Shown: in pieces, positions 1 through 8,424 of the stretch
Position numbering within the stretch: the stretch's first letter is position 1
Layout of the letters: every line of letters begins with the position of its first letter
From: Paracoccaceae bacterium
GTDB taxonomy: Bacteria; Pseudomonadota; Alphaproteobacteria; Rhodobacterales; Rhodobacteraceae
Direction: 5' to 3'
NCBI GenBank assembly: GCA_025458385.1
Contig: JALOSO010000006.1
Span: 1 to 32,125, forward strand
DNA: 32,125 nt
Notes under the pieces: generated by a model
What the model was told of the DNA's origin: nothing
The model's input: only the letters and a program-made list of their open reading frames with translations
Database searches by the model: none
Made by a program: the position numbers and the translations under genes

Positions 1-689
1 ATCTCGCGCACCGAATCGACGCTGCTTTCCTCCAGATAGCCCTGCCGAAATGTGCCCAGCCCGTTTTCACCCGGATTACCGGTGTTGGGCGGCCCCGAGG
101 CCGGCGTTTCAAGAAACAGGTTTGACCCCAGGGCCTCAAGCCCGCGTTCGTTCGCAAAGCCCACAAGGTTCAACTGGCCGACAAGCTGCGGTTCAACCTG
201 ATCGTCGAAATAGGCGTAAACCTCGCCGCTGGCGTTGATTGCGATGCTGCGTGCGTCCTCTGGCAGGGTGATGCCGGGGGCCACGGCATGGCCTTCGCTG
301 TCAACCACCAGCCCATCGGCCGACCGCTTGAGCGCGCCATCGCGCGTATAGCCCGACGCGCCCGAAGGCAGCGTGACCTCGATGTAACCATCGCCCTCGA
401 TGGCGACATCCAGATCGCCGCCTGTCGCCGTCAGCGTGCCCTGCTGCGGAATGAACGACACCGCAGCCGCCCGCACCCCCAGCCCGATCTGGATGCCCGT
501 GGGCATCATCGTGCCGTCCTGCGCGGTGATTGTCCCGGGCCGCGCCATCTGCTGATAGTGCAGATCGGCAAAGTCGGCGCGGCGGGCGTTGTAGCCCGTG
601 GTCGACATGTTGGCGAGGTTGTTGGACACCACATCCACCCGCATCTGCTGGGCCGCCATGCCGGTTGCCGCGATCTGAAGCGCCTTCAT
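1..689 (-). CDS. flgG: Flagellar basal-body rod protein FlgG, 3' end truncated by the window edge
   Basis: Minus-strand frame from ATG at 689 reads MKALQIAATGMAAQQMRVDVVSNNLANMSTTGYNARRADFADLHYQQM..., a typical FlgG N-terminus. It is absent from the ORF track because the stop codon lies outside the window. Confidence 0.93.
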   Translation of the reverse strand, partial: MKALQIAATGMAAQQMRVDVVSNNLANMSTTGYNARRADFADLHYQQMARPGTITAQDGTMMPTGIQIGLGVRAAAVSFIPQQGTLTATGGDLDVAIEGDGYIEVTLPSGASGYTRDGALKRSADGLVVDSEGHAVAPGITLPEDARSIAINASGEVYAYFDDQVEPQLVGQLNLVGFANERGLEALGSNLFLETPASGPPNTGNPGENGLGTFRQGYLEESSVDSVRE

Positions 690-700
690 GTCATCATCCT

Positions 701-1414
701 TTACTGGCCAAGCGTCTGGATCACGGCGCGGACGCGCGCATCCTCGCGGTCAAGCAGCGACTGGCCCAGCTCATAGGCGCGCTGCACGGCAATCATTCGG
801 GCAATCTCGGTCACTGGTTCGACATTGCTGTCCTCAAGCATGCCTTGCATGATCTGGCCGCCCTCTGCCGGAACGACCCCGCCGTCCGCCCGGAACATGG
901 TTCCCGCAACATGGACAAGGTCCAGCGGATCAGCCGGTTGCCACAGCCCGATTTGGGCCAAGGCCACCCCGTCAGCCGACAGCGTGCCATCCTGAGAGAT
1001 GGCGATACTGCGCGCATCGGGCGGCGCTACGACGGCCGTCCCCCCCGCATCCAGCAGCGCGTGACCTTCGGCCGTCACCAAGGTGCCATCTGCATTCGGC
1101 GTAAAGGCCCCGGCACGGGTCAGGCGCGGGCCATCGGCTGTCTGCACCTGAAAGAAGCCTTCACCCTGAATGCCAAGATCATAGCTGCCGCCGGTCTGTG
1201 ACAGGCCCGCCTGCGAAAGATCGACCCGCCTTGTATTGCCCAGCGACATCGACAACGACGGATCGTCCTGCAGTGCCGCCACATATTCCGAAAAGATCAC
1301 ACCTTCGCGGCGGAACCCTGTGGTCGAGATATTGGCAAGGTTATGGGCGACCACATCCATTTCGCGCATCAGCCCGGATTGCCGTGTCAGTGTCGTGTAA
1401 CCGATGCTGTCCAT
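701..1414 (-). CDS. flgF: Flagellar basal-body rod protein FlgF
   Basis: MDSIGYTTLTRQSGLMREMDVVAHNLANISTTGFRREGVIFSEY...; rod/hook family N-terminus and C-terminal 'EDSNVEPVTEIARMIAVQRAYE' motif. Confidence 0.93.
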   Translation of the reverse strand: MDSIGYTTLTRQSGLMREMDVVAHNLANISTTGFRREGVIFSEYVAALQDDPSLSMSLGNTRRVDLSQAGLSQTGGSYDLGIQGEGFFQVQTADGPRLTRAGAFTPNADGTLVTAEGHALLDAGGTAVVAPPDARSIAISQDGTLSADGVALAQIGLWQPADPLDLVHVAGTMFRADGGVVPAEGGQIMQGMLEDSNVEPVTEIARMIAVQRAYELGQSLLDREDARVRAVIQTLGQ

Positions 1415-1417
1415 GGC

Positions 1418-1684
1418 TTAGCTTCCCGCGATCAGGGGGATGACGCGATCATGGAAAAAGTTGACCAGCGTCGCCGTCATGAAGCCCATGCTGGCCCAGA
1501 AGACCAACAGCATCGCCCCCACTTTGGGCACAAAGGTCAGCGTCATTTCCTGCACCGATGTCAGCGCCTGAAACAACCCGACGACCACCCCTGCCACCAG
1601 GGCCACCGTTAGCAACGGGGCCGAAATGATGACCGAAACCCACAAGCCCTGCCGCAGCACATCAAAGATCACACCCTCGGTCAT
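1418..1684 (-). CDS. fliQ: Flagellar export apparatus protein FliQ
   Basis: 88 aa, two hydrophobic helices, LLTVALVAGVVVGLFQALTSVQEMTLTFVPK signature. Confidence 0.95.
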   Translation of the reverse strand: MTEGVIFDVLRQGLWVSVIISAPLLTVALVAGVVVGLFQALTSVQEMTLTFVPKVGAMLLVFWASMGFMTATLVNFFHDRVIPLIAGS

Positions 1685-1971
1685 ACCGGCATCCTCAGGA
1701 TTTCCTGATAGGCCTCGACCACCCGGTCGCGGACCGTGGCCACCGTCTCGACCGCCATCTGCGATGAGGCCAGCGCCTGCACAAGCGCATGCGGATCGGC
1801 CCCGCCTGACATGGCCGCCCGCGCCGTCGCCTCATGCTGTGACAGCGCGCCTGTGACATTGGCCGCGGCCTGCGCAAAGGCCTGACCCATGGCATCCGGC
1901 TGCGGCTTTGGCGCTGCAGCCGAACGGGCCTGCGCATAGGTCTGGTTGGCAAAGGATGTTCGCAAGTCCAT
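1681..1971 (-). CDS. fliE: Flagellar hook-basal body complex protein FliE
   Basis: 96 aa, C-terminal 'MAVETVATVRDRVVEAYQEILRMPV'; overlaps fliQ start and sits between flgC and fliQ. Confidence 0.9.
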   Translation of the reverse strand: MDLRTSFANQTYAQARSAAAPKPQPDAMGQAFAQAAANVTGALSQHEATARAAMSGGADPHALVQALASSQMAVETVATVRDRVVEAYQEILRMPV

Positions 1972-1983
1972 TCTGGATCTCCC

Positions 1984-2364
1984 TTAACGGCGCAACAGAT
2001 CAAACAGGCTTTGCGTCATCTGCCGCGCCTGATCGAACAGGCGAAGGTTCGCCTCGTAACTGCGCTGCGCTTCGCGCGCGTCAGCGATTTCGATCACCAG
2101 ATCGACATTCGAGCCGTCATAGTAACCGGTGTCATCCGCCATCGGATGGGCCGGATCATGCACCCGTGCCCCCGCGCTGCGGTCAAGCTGCACAGGCCCG
2201 GTTTCAACCAGACCCGTGCGCATTTCTTCCTCGAAACTGACGATCTTTCGTTGATAGCCGGGGGTGTCGGCGTTGGCCACGTTCTCTGACACATGCCGCA
2301 GGCGCATGGCCTGCGCCTCCATCCCCGAGGCGGATACACGCAAGGATTGGAACAGATCACTCAT
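1984..2364 (-). CDS. flgC: Flagellar basal-body rod protein FlgC
   Basis: SLRVSASGMEAQAMRLRHVSENVANADTPGYQRK... and C-terminal coiled motif. Confidence 0.94.
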   Translation of the reverse strand: MSDLFQSLRVSASGMEAQAMRLRHVSENVANADTPGYQRKIVSFEEEMRTGLVETGPVQLDRSAGARVHDPAHPMADDTGYYDGSNVDLVIEIADAREAQRSYEANLRLFDQARQMTQSLFDLLRR

Positions 2365-2373
2365 CCGCGCCCC

Positions 2374-2763
2374 CTAGCCCCGCCGTCCAAGGCTGGCGCG
2401 GATGACCTCGGACGTGCCACGATAGATCGCCAGGGCCATCTCATGCTGCTGGCGGGCCTCGACCGCATGCCGCATTTCCGCTTCAACCGACACGGTGTTG
2501 CCATTGGGTGACCCATGGCCACGCACCGTCTGGGCCGCAAGCCCGCCCATGGCTGGCGCCGCAGCCCCGATATGGCCCGGCCGCGTGCTGCGCAGGCCTT
2601 CTGCCCCGCCTTCACGCCAGACCTGATCGAAATCCGCAATGTCCTGCCGCCGGAAACCCGGCGTATCGGCATTCGCAACATTTCTTGCAATCACGCCCAG
2701 CCGGTTTCCGGCATGGGCTGCCATGGCCTGTGCCATTGCCGTGATTTCCAGTTTCTCGAACAT
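2374..2763 (-). CDS. flgB: Flagellar basal-body rod protein FlgB
   Basis: AMAAHAGNRLGVIARNVANADTPGFRRQDIADF...; first gene of the minus-strand operon. Confidence 0.92.
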   Translation of the reverse strand: MFEKLEITAMAQAMAAHAGNRLGVIARNVANADTPGFRRQDIADFDQVWREGGAEGLRSTRPGHIGAAAPAMGGLAAQTVRGHGSPNGNTVSVEAEMRHAVEARQQHEMALAIYRGTSEVIRASLGRRG

Positions 2764-2849
2764 CTCGGGCTTCTCCCTCGACCGCTTTCATCAAGACTTA
2801 AGGGTGATTCCTTTAGAAAGGGTAAGTTGCGAACAAAGGGAGAATCCCG

Positions 2850-4136
2850 GTGGCCGAAATCTTTGATCTTCTTGCGGCTGAGGTTGGTCGTGTGGCCACG
2901 CGGATGCAGGTGGGCCGCGTGACGCAGGCGGCCGGCGGGCTGCTGCATGTCACCGGCCTGAACACGCATGCCCGCCTGGGTGATCAGGTGACCATCCGCT
3001 CTGGCCGGTCTGATATCGGCGGCGAGGTTTTGCGTCTGACACCGCAGGACACCATCATCCTGCCTGATGGCGGCGGCGATGGGATGGCAATCGGCGATGC
3101 GGTTGTGCTGCGCGGGACAACGGATATCGCCCCCGATGCCAGCTGGATCGGCCGGGTGATTGATGCTTTTGGTCAACCGCTGGACGGCAGGCCCTTGCTG
3201 GCAGGCGCTTCCCCACGTCCCGTCCGCTCTGCCCCCCCACCCGCCGCCACGCGGCGCAGGCTGGGTGCCAGATTGGCCACCGGTGTTGCCGTGTTCGATA
3301 CTTTGCTGCCCCTCGTGCGCGGCCAGCGGATCGGGCTGTTCGCCGGTTCCCGCGGGGTCGAGGCCGATGTGATCGTCATCGGCCTTGTCGGCGAACGCGG
3401 GCGCGAACTGCGCGAATTCACCGAAAGGGTGCTTGGTCCGGCGGGCCTTGCGCGCAGCGTTGTCGTGGCCGCAACATCTGACCAGTCCGCGTTGCAGCGG
3501 CGGCGCTGCGCCTGGACGGCAATGGCCATTGCCGAATACTTTCGTGACCTTGGCCTGCAGGTTCTGCTTCTGCTTGACAGTATCACCCGCTTTGCCGAAG
3601 CGCACCGCGAGGTTGCGCTTGCCGCCGGTGAGGATGCCGGGCTTGGCGGCTTTCCCCCATCAACCAGCGCGATGATCATGGCGCTTGCCGAACGCGCCGG
3701 GCCTGGGCCCGAGGGCGCTGGCGATATCACTGCGGTCTTTTCGGTGCTGGTTGCAGGGTCTGACATGGACGGCACGGTGGCCGACATCCTGCGCGGCGTT
3801 CTGGACGGTCATGTGGTGATGGACCGCAAGATCGCCGAACGCGGGCGCTATCCCGCCATTGATCTGTTACGCTCGGTGTCGCGCAGCCTGCCCGAGGCCG
3901 CAAGCCCGGATGAAAACGCCCGGATTGCGCAGGCCCGGCGCTTGCTGGGGGCCTATGACCGCGCAGAACTGATGATCCAGGCCGGGCTTTATGCGGCCGG
4001 ATCAGACCCGATGGTCGATGCCGCAATCAAGGTCTGGCCAGCACTTGACGGGTTTCTGGCCGAAACGGCCCCTGCAGACGGCATCGCAGGCAGTTTTCGC
4101 AGGCTTGAAAGCATCCTTCCGCCCGAAAAAGCCTGA
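2850..4136 (+). CDS. fliI: Flagellar protein export ATPase FliI-like protein lacking the Walker A P-loop
   Basis: GTG start with upstream AGGGAGAA. FliI/YscN features present: GERGREL, QVLLLLDSITRFAEAHREVALAAGE, GGFPPSTSAMIMALAERAGPG, DGTVADILRGVLDGHVVMDRKIAERGRYPAIDLLRSVSRSLP. The P-loop AGSGVGKS is absent (reads GLFAGS-RGVEADVIVIGLVGERGREL). Confidence 0.92.
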   Translation: MAEIFDLLAAEVGRVATRMQVGRVTQAAGGLLHVTGLNTHARLGDQVTIRSGRSDIGGEVLRLTPQDTIILPDGGGDGMAIGDAVVLRGTTDIAPDASWIGRVIDAFGQPLDGRPLLAGASPRPVRSAPPPAATRRRLGARLATGVAVFDTLLPLVRGQRIGLFAGSRGVEADVIVIGLVGERGRELREFTERVLGPAGLARSVVVAATSDQSALQRRRCAWTAMAIAEYFRDLGLQVLLLLDSITRFAEAHREVALAAGEDAGLGGFPPSTSAMIMALAERAGPGPEGAGDITAVFSVLVAGSDMDGTVADILRGVLDGHVVMDRKIAERGRYPAIDLLRSVSRSLPEAASPDENARIAQARRLLGAYDRAELMIQAGLYAAGSDPMVDAAIKVWPALDGFLAETAPADGIAGSFRRLESILPPEKA

Positions 4137-4323
4137 CCTGTTGGAGGCATTCGGTGGCCTGTCCCCGTCCTGGTCAAGGCAGCCTGCCGCAGGGCCGTCA
4201 CCCGGCAGGGGCACCTTCTGCGCAAAGGGCCAACCGGGGTGGCGAGGATCACGATGCGCGGCAAGCCCGACCAAAGGCAGCAAGAAGGTCGCCTTGCTGA
4301 CAGTGTCCCAAACGGTACAGCCG

Positions 4324-5118
4324 TCAGCGGTTGAAATTCTGCAGCAGCGTTAACGCCGACAGGCCGCGCGTGCCGGGCTGCAGGTTTCCGACATCGGCCT
4401 GGACGAGAAAGCGGCGCACCAGATCTTCCAGCTTTTTCGGATCGCTGAACTGCCGAAGCGATTCTGACCCGAACGCTGATCCTGCCCGGGCTTTCAGCGT
4501 TTCGAGCTGCCGGTCAAGATCAACCGAAGCAAAGCTGTCCGGCAACCCAAAGGCAGTCTGGAAGACCTGCCGCATCGGTGCATTTCCCAGCACCGTCAGC
4601 CACAGCAGGTCTTCCGACCCCGACCTTGCAGCAAGGGCCGGAAGTTCGCGCTCGATGTTCATGGCCAGGCGAAAGTTGCCATTCTGCTCTCCCACCGCGG
4701 CTTCAAAGCCGCGCTGGCGAAACTGGCTGATGATCTTGTCGGCAAAACCCCCGATCGCATTGCGGGGGGTTGTAAAATCACCAAAGCCAAAGGCCTGCGC
4801 CAGTTTCTGATATTGCTTGTCCGCAAGCCGGTTTGAAAACGCTGATTCCCGTAACGTCCCCTCTGCCAGAACCTTGCGGATAAAGGCCCGGTTGTTGATA
4901 TCGCCCTCAAGGCCGAAGGCCCCCAGTGTCACCCGCAGCAACCGACGATCGGCCACCAGTTCGTCCGCTGTGCGGACCTTGCCGATATTGGCCCGAAAAT
5001 AGTCTTCGTCACGTTTCAGCTGTGGCTGGGTGTTGAAGGCCGCCTGTTGCGAAGCGGCCGTTCGTTTCAGGATGATCCATCCGCCATAACCAGCCGCAGG
5101 AAGGGCCGGGGCGAACAT
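4324..5118 (-). CDS. DUF1217 family flagellar-locus protein
   Basis: 264 aa: DEDYFRANIGKVRTADELVADRRLLRVTLGAFGLEGDINNRAFIRKVLAEGT...; start overlaps the flbT stop (ATGA). Confidence 0.8.
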   Translation of the reverse strand: MFAPALPAAGYGGWIILKRTAASQQAAFNTQPQLKRDEDYFRANIGKVRTADELVADRRLLRVTLGAFGLEGDINNRAFIRKVLAEGTLRESAFSNRLADKQYQKLAQAFGFGDFTTPRNAIGGFADKIISQFRQRGFEAAVGEQNGNFRLAMNIERELPALAARSGSEDLLWLTVLGNAPMRQVFQTAFGLPDSFASVDLDRQLETLKARAGSAFGSESLRQFSDPKKLEDLVRRFLVQADVGNLQPGTRGLSALTLLQNFNR

Positions 5119-5525
5119 CAGGCCAACCGCGAGGCCGCGAACAGCCGGTCCTCGCGCGGCAACAGCCCCCGCAGCGACTTTAGCGCCTGATAGTACTGGT
5201 CATCCAGCACGGCATCGGTTGCCTGGGTCAGCAAGGCGCGGCTGTCATGGTCGGTCAACGCCTGGCTCAGCTGTTCGATGCCGCGCAGCAACTGCATCCG
5301 CGCCACGGACGGTTCAGCATCGCCCGACAGCACCATCTGCGCAATGTAACAGACCCGGCGCACGGGCGTGTTCACCTCTTCGGGGTGGATGGCATCCCGC
5401 AGGCGCAGGATATGTGCGTTGGGCGTGACCACAGCCAGACGCGACCGACGGTCACCATTCTCGATCACGGCACCATTGATCAGCACCCGTTCATGCGGGC
5501 CGAGTTTCAGGACAAGTCCGGTCAT
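5118..5525 (-). CDS. flbT: Flagellin synthesis repressor FlbT
   Basis: MTGLVLKLGPHERVLINGAVIENGDRRSRLAVVTPNAHILRLRDAIHPEEVNTPVRRVCYIAQ...; adjacent to flaF and flagellin. Confidence 0.94.
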   Translation of the reverse strand: MTGLVLKLGPHERVLINGAVIENGDRRSRLAVVTPNAHILRLRDAIHPEEVNTPVRRVCYIAQMVLSGDAEPSVARMQLLRGIEQLSQALTDHDSRALLTQATDAVLDDQYYQALKSLRGLLPREDRLFAASRLA

Positions 5526-5896
5526 CCCTGCCCCCCTTCGCCGCGCAGGCCGCGCATGACAGCAATGTTGATATCCGTCAGCACTTCGGGGCTTGCGCCG
5601 TTATCCAGCACCTTGCGGCTATGTTGGGCGGTGAATTCGTAAAGATAGAACAGCTTGGCGCGCAGCGCCGCTGGCAGCGGATTGGCAGGATCAGCGACAT
5701 CGACGGCAAAGGCCGACCAGACGCGCTGATTATCGCTCAGTGCGGCAACAAGGCCGGGAAAATCACGCTCACGATGGGCCCAGGCAAGCGCAAGGCGCTG
5801 CGTTGTACGGGCGAGCAGATCATATTCAACAGCGCGCGGCGTGCGCGCAGGGGCCTCGGGGCGGGCATAAGCCGAACGGGACATTTGCAGGTTCAT
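5522..5896 (-). CDS. flaF: Flagellar biosynthesis regulator FlaF
   Basis: RAVEYDLLARTTQRLALAWAHR...NQRVWSAFAVDVADPANPLPAALRAKLFYLYEFTAQHS; FlaF family and synteny. Confidence 0.93.
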   Translation of the reverse strand: MNLQMSRSAYARPEAPARTPRAVEYDLLARTTQRLALAWAHRERDFPGLVAALSDNQRVWSAFAVDVADPANPLPAALRAKLFYLYEFTAQHSRKVLDNGASPEVLTDINIAVMRGLRGEGGQG

Positions 5897-5941
5897 GGGG
5901 TCATCCGGTGAAAATTGGGGTCAAAGGGCCGAAAGAAAGCT

Positions 5942-5964
5942 GGGCCGGGGTCATCCCCCGGCCC
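5942..5964 (-). terminator. Strong hairpin downstream of flagellin, probable terminator
   Basis: Perfect 9-bp stem GGGCCGGGG-TCATC-CCCCGGCCC immediately after the flagellin stop; on the minus strand followed by AGCTTTCTTT. Confidence 0.65.
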
Positions 5965-5971
5965 GACCTTG

Positions 5972-7498
5972 TCACCGGAACAGGGCGAGCAGGCTTTGCG
6001 GCTGCTGGTTTGCAATCGACAGCGCCTGGGTCCCCAGCTGCTGTTGCACCTGCAACGCCTGCAGACGGGCTGACGCCTCTTCCATATCGGCATCCACCAT
6101 CGACCCGATACCAGACTTCAGCGCATCAGAAAGCTTGCCCACAAAGTCGGCCTGAATGCTGATCCGTTTCTGCGTCGAACCAAAGTTCGCGGCAGCGTCA
6201 ATCGACCGGTCGATCATGCCTTCAATGTTGGTCAAGGCCGCATCAGCACCCTTGTTCGTGCGCACGTCGATGGCATCAAGGCCGAACAGCCCGCCCGATG
6301 CCTTGCCGCCCGCATTGCCCGTGGCCGTCAGCGCAAGGCTGGCCGAACCCGTGCCATCATTGTCGACATTCAGCGACCATTGCTTGGTGGTCGGGTCCTG
6401 TGTGACCGACGTGGTCACACCGTTCGGATTGCCCGAATCGATGGCGATCTTCAGCCCGCGTGCCACATCTTCCATCGTTTCGTTCTTGCCGGCGATGTAG
6501 TCGTAAGACGCGCTGCCCACCGTGACCTTGTAGCTGTCGCCTTCATTGACTGCGGCTGTCGTCGACAGCGCGATGCGTTCCGCCCGTTGCGCGATTGTCG
6601 AGGCCGCCGCGGTGTTCGACCCGCTGGGTGCCGCCCCGTTGACGGCCGTGATGGCAAGCGTGCCGCCACCTGTCTCTGATTGCGTCACTGCAAGCCCCTC
6701 AAAGGCGCGTGTCGACGAAATGGTCAGCACACCCGCTGTGTTGGTGGCGCTGACACCGGCAAGCCCAAGCGCGTTGATTGCCCCCGTAAAGAACGTCGCA
6801 GCGTCAGTGCCGGTCGAAACGGCGGAAGCCGTAAAGTTCAGTTCAACCCCACCAACCGTCACGCGCGCCGTGTCGTTGATTGCGAAAGAACCACCAAAGG
6901 TCAGTTCTGCCGTCTTGCCCGTTGACGTCGTGGTGGCTGCCGATGCTGTTGCGTTTGGCGCCAGTGATGCCCCCGTTCCGAACGTACCTGCGCCAGTTGT
7001 CAGATCTTCGCGCTGGATGGTGATGTTCGATGCTGCCACGTTGCCGTTTGATGCCCGGTCAAGCGAGGACAGGATGTTCACGTCATCCGTGCCCTGGATC
7101 AGGTTCAGGCCATTGAACTGTGCTGCGCCAACAACCGAGGCGATCTGGTCGCGCAGCGCCACGATATCGGTCTGAATCTTGGCGCGGTCGACGTTCTCTT
7201 CCTGTGCGGCCACGATCTTGCCTTTGATATCCGTCAGCAGGTCCGTCACCGATTCAGCCGCCTGCCGGGCCACCGTCAGCGTGGACGAGCCAAGGTTGAG
7301 GCTGTCCGAAATGCCCTTGAAGCCTTTCACATCCGATTCCATAACCTTGGAAATCGCCCAGACCGCCGCATTGTCGCGGGCTGTGCCAACGGATTTCCCG
7401 GTCGAGATTTCCGACTGGATCATCCCCATGTTCTTGTTGATGCCCTTCAGCGTTTGCAGGGCAACCATCGCACCGTTGTTCGTCAGAATGGACGACAT
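5972..7498 (-). CDS. fliC: Flagellin
   Basis: ATG at 7498 with upstream AAAGGAAAA. N-terminus MSSILTNNGAMVALQTLKGINKNMGMIQSEISTGKSVGTARDNAAVWAI, C-terminus LQVQQQLGTQALSIANQQPQSLLALFR; variable centre. Confidence 0.95.
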   Translation of the reverse strand: MSSILTNNGAMVALQTLKGINKNMGMIQSEISTGKSVGTARDNAAVWAISKVMESDVKGFKGISDSLNLGSSTLTVARQAAESVTDLLTDIKGKIVAAQEENVDRAKIQTDIVALRDQIASVVGAAQFNGLNLIQGTDDVNILSSLDRASNGNVAASNITIQREDLTTGAGTFGTGASLAPNATASAATTTSTGKTAELTFGGSFAINDTARVTVGGVELNFTASAVSTGTDAATFFTGAINALGLAGVSATNTAGVLTISSTRAFEGLAVTQSETGGGTLAITAVNGAAPSGSNTAAASTIAQRAERIALSTTAAVNEGDSYKVTVGSASYDYIAGKNETMEDVARGLKIAIDSGNPNGVTTSVTQDPTTKQWSLNVDNDGTGSASLALTATGNAGGKASGGLFGLDAIDVRTNKGADAALTNIEGMIDRSIDAAANFGSTQKRISIQADFVGKLSDALKSGIGSMVDADMEEASARLQALQVQQQLGTQALSIANQQPQSLLALFR

Positions 7499-7710
7499 AG
7501 CTTTTCCTTTACATAGGCCTTGCACTTTGTGCACAGGCGTTAAACACCGCCTTTACGGCGGCAGGTCGGGCTTTCTTGCCAATGCAGCCTGACATACGGG
7601 CTGCGCCACCCCATCGGGAATGCATCGCCATTGATGCGGACCAAGACCTAATGGTTGATTAAATCGCCTGCCCCGGATGTCGCGGATTTGACTCAATTCC
7701 CATGCGTCGG

Positions 7711-8046
7711 TCAGATACGCTGACGCAGGGTCGTGGGCAGCGGGGCTGCCGCTGCGCGGTTGCCGTCACGGCCATAGGTCCGGTGGCCTGAAGCCGCCTC
7801 ATGCAATTCCGCCAGCCGGCGACGGGCGGCCCTGATGCCGCGCAGGGCAGCGTCAAGCGCCCGCGCATTGCGCTGGGCTTTGGCGCGGATAGCCTGCAAG
7901 GCATCCTCTGGCCAATCAGACCCCTGCGCTGCGGCCAGATCTTCCGTCAACTGCCGCGAAAGCGGGCCGATCTGGCCCAGATCGCCCAGCAGCAGGGCTG
8001 CGTGAATTGCGTCAAGCCGCGCGGCCAGGCTATTCATTGGCCCCAT
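7711..8046 (-). CDS. Small FlgN-like flagellar chaperone candidate
   Basis: 111 aa helical, Ala/Arg-rich; overlaps the rod-binding protein gene. Possible internal start at 8037. Function inferred mainly from context. Confidence 0.5.
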   Translation of the reverse strand: MGPMNSLAARLDAIHAALLLGDLGQIGPLSRQLTEDLAAAQGSDWPEDALQAIRAKAQRNARALDAALRGIRAARRRLAELHEAASGHRTYGRDGNRAAAAPLPTTLRQRI

Positions 8047-8311
8047 CCTGCGCCTTTAGTGACCGGAACAGGTGCTCGGCCAGCCCGATCCCCCCGGCCG
8101 CCGCCATGGCACTGGCCTGTTCATTCCGCAGGAATGATGCGAACTGATCTTCGCCGATCCCGCCACCAAACACCTCTCGTGCCTTTCCCAGCCCGGCATG
8201 TGACAACATTTCCGCCAGAAAGGCGGCCTCAAGCTCGGTCGCTTTGCGGGCAAGGGCGGCTGTCCTGCTGCCGGTATCAGGGCGGGGAACAGTATCGGGG
8301 TGTATCTGCAT
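8030..8311 (-). CDS. Rod-binding protein (FlgJ N-terminal domain type)
   Basis: LARKATELEAAFLAEMLSHAGLGKAREVFGGGIGEDQFASFLRNEQASAMAAAGGIGLAEHLFRSL; ATG at 8311 has an AAGGA Shine-Dalgarno, the longer ORF to 8392 does not. Confidence 0.82.
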   Translation of the reverse strand: MQIHPDTVPRPDTGSRTAALARKATELEAAFLAEMLSHAGLGKAREVFGGGIGEDQFASFLRNEQASAMAAAGGIGLAEHLFRSLKAQDGANE

Positions 8312-8424
8312 TGCGGCTGATCCTTCTGGTTCATTCAGATTTTCCGCACTATCGGCGTCGGCGGTAAACAAGTGGTAACGATCTGGGGTCAAGAACGGCC
8401 TGAACGGCAGAAGTCGCAGGTCAG

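Noticed and set aside
2810-2821. CCTTTAGAAAGG near-palindrome in the flgB/fliI divergent promoter region
   Set aside because: Short and without a known consensus; could be chance.
2691-3605. 304-aa minus-strand ORF overlapping flgB and fliI
   Set aside because: Overlaps two recognisable flagellar genes and has no family signature; shadow ORF.
4137-4323. Short ORFs and a CAGCAAG/CTTGCTG hairpin (4278-4299) between fliI and the DUF1217 gene
   Set aside because: ORFs have no recognisable features and mostly run into fliI; the hairpin is short and lacks a T tract, so at most a weak convergent-gene terminator.
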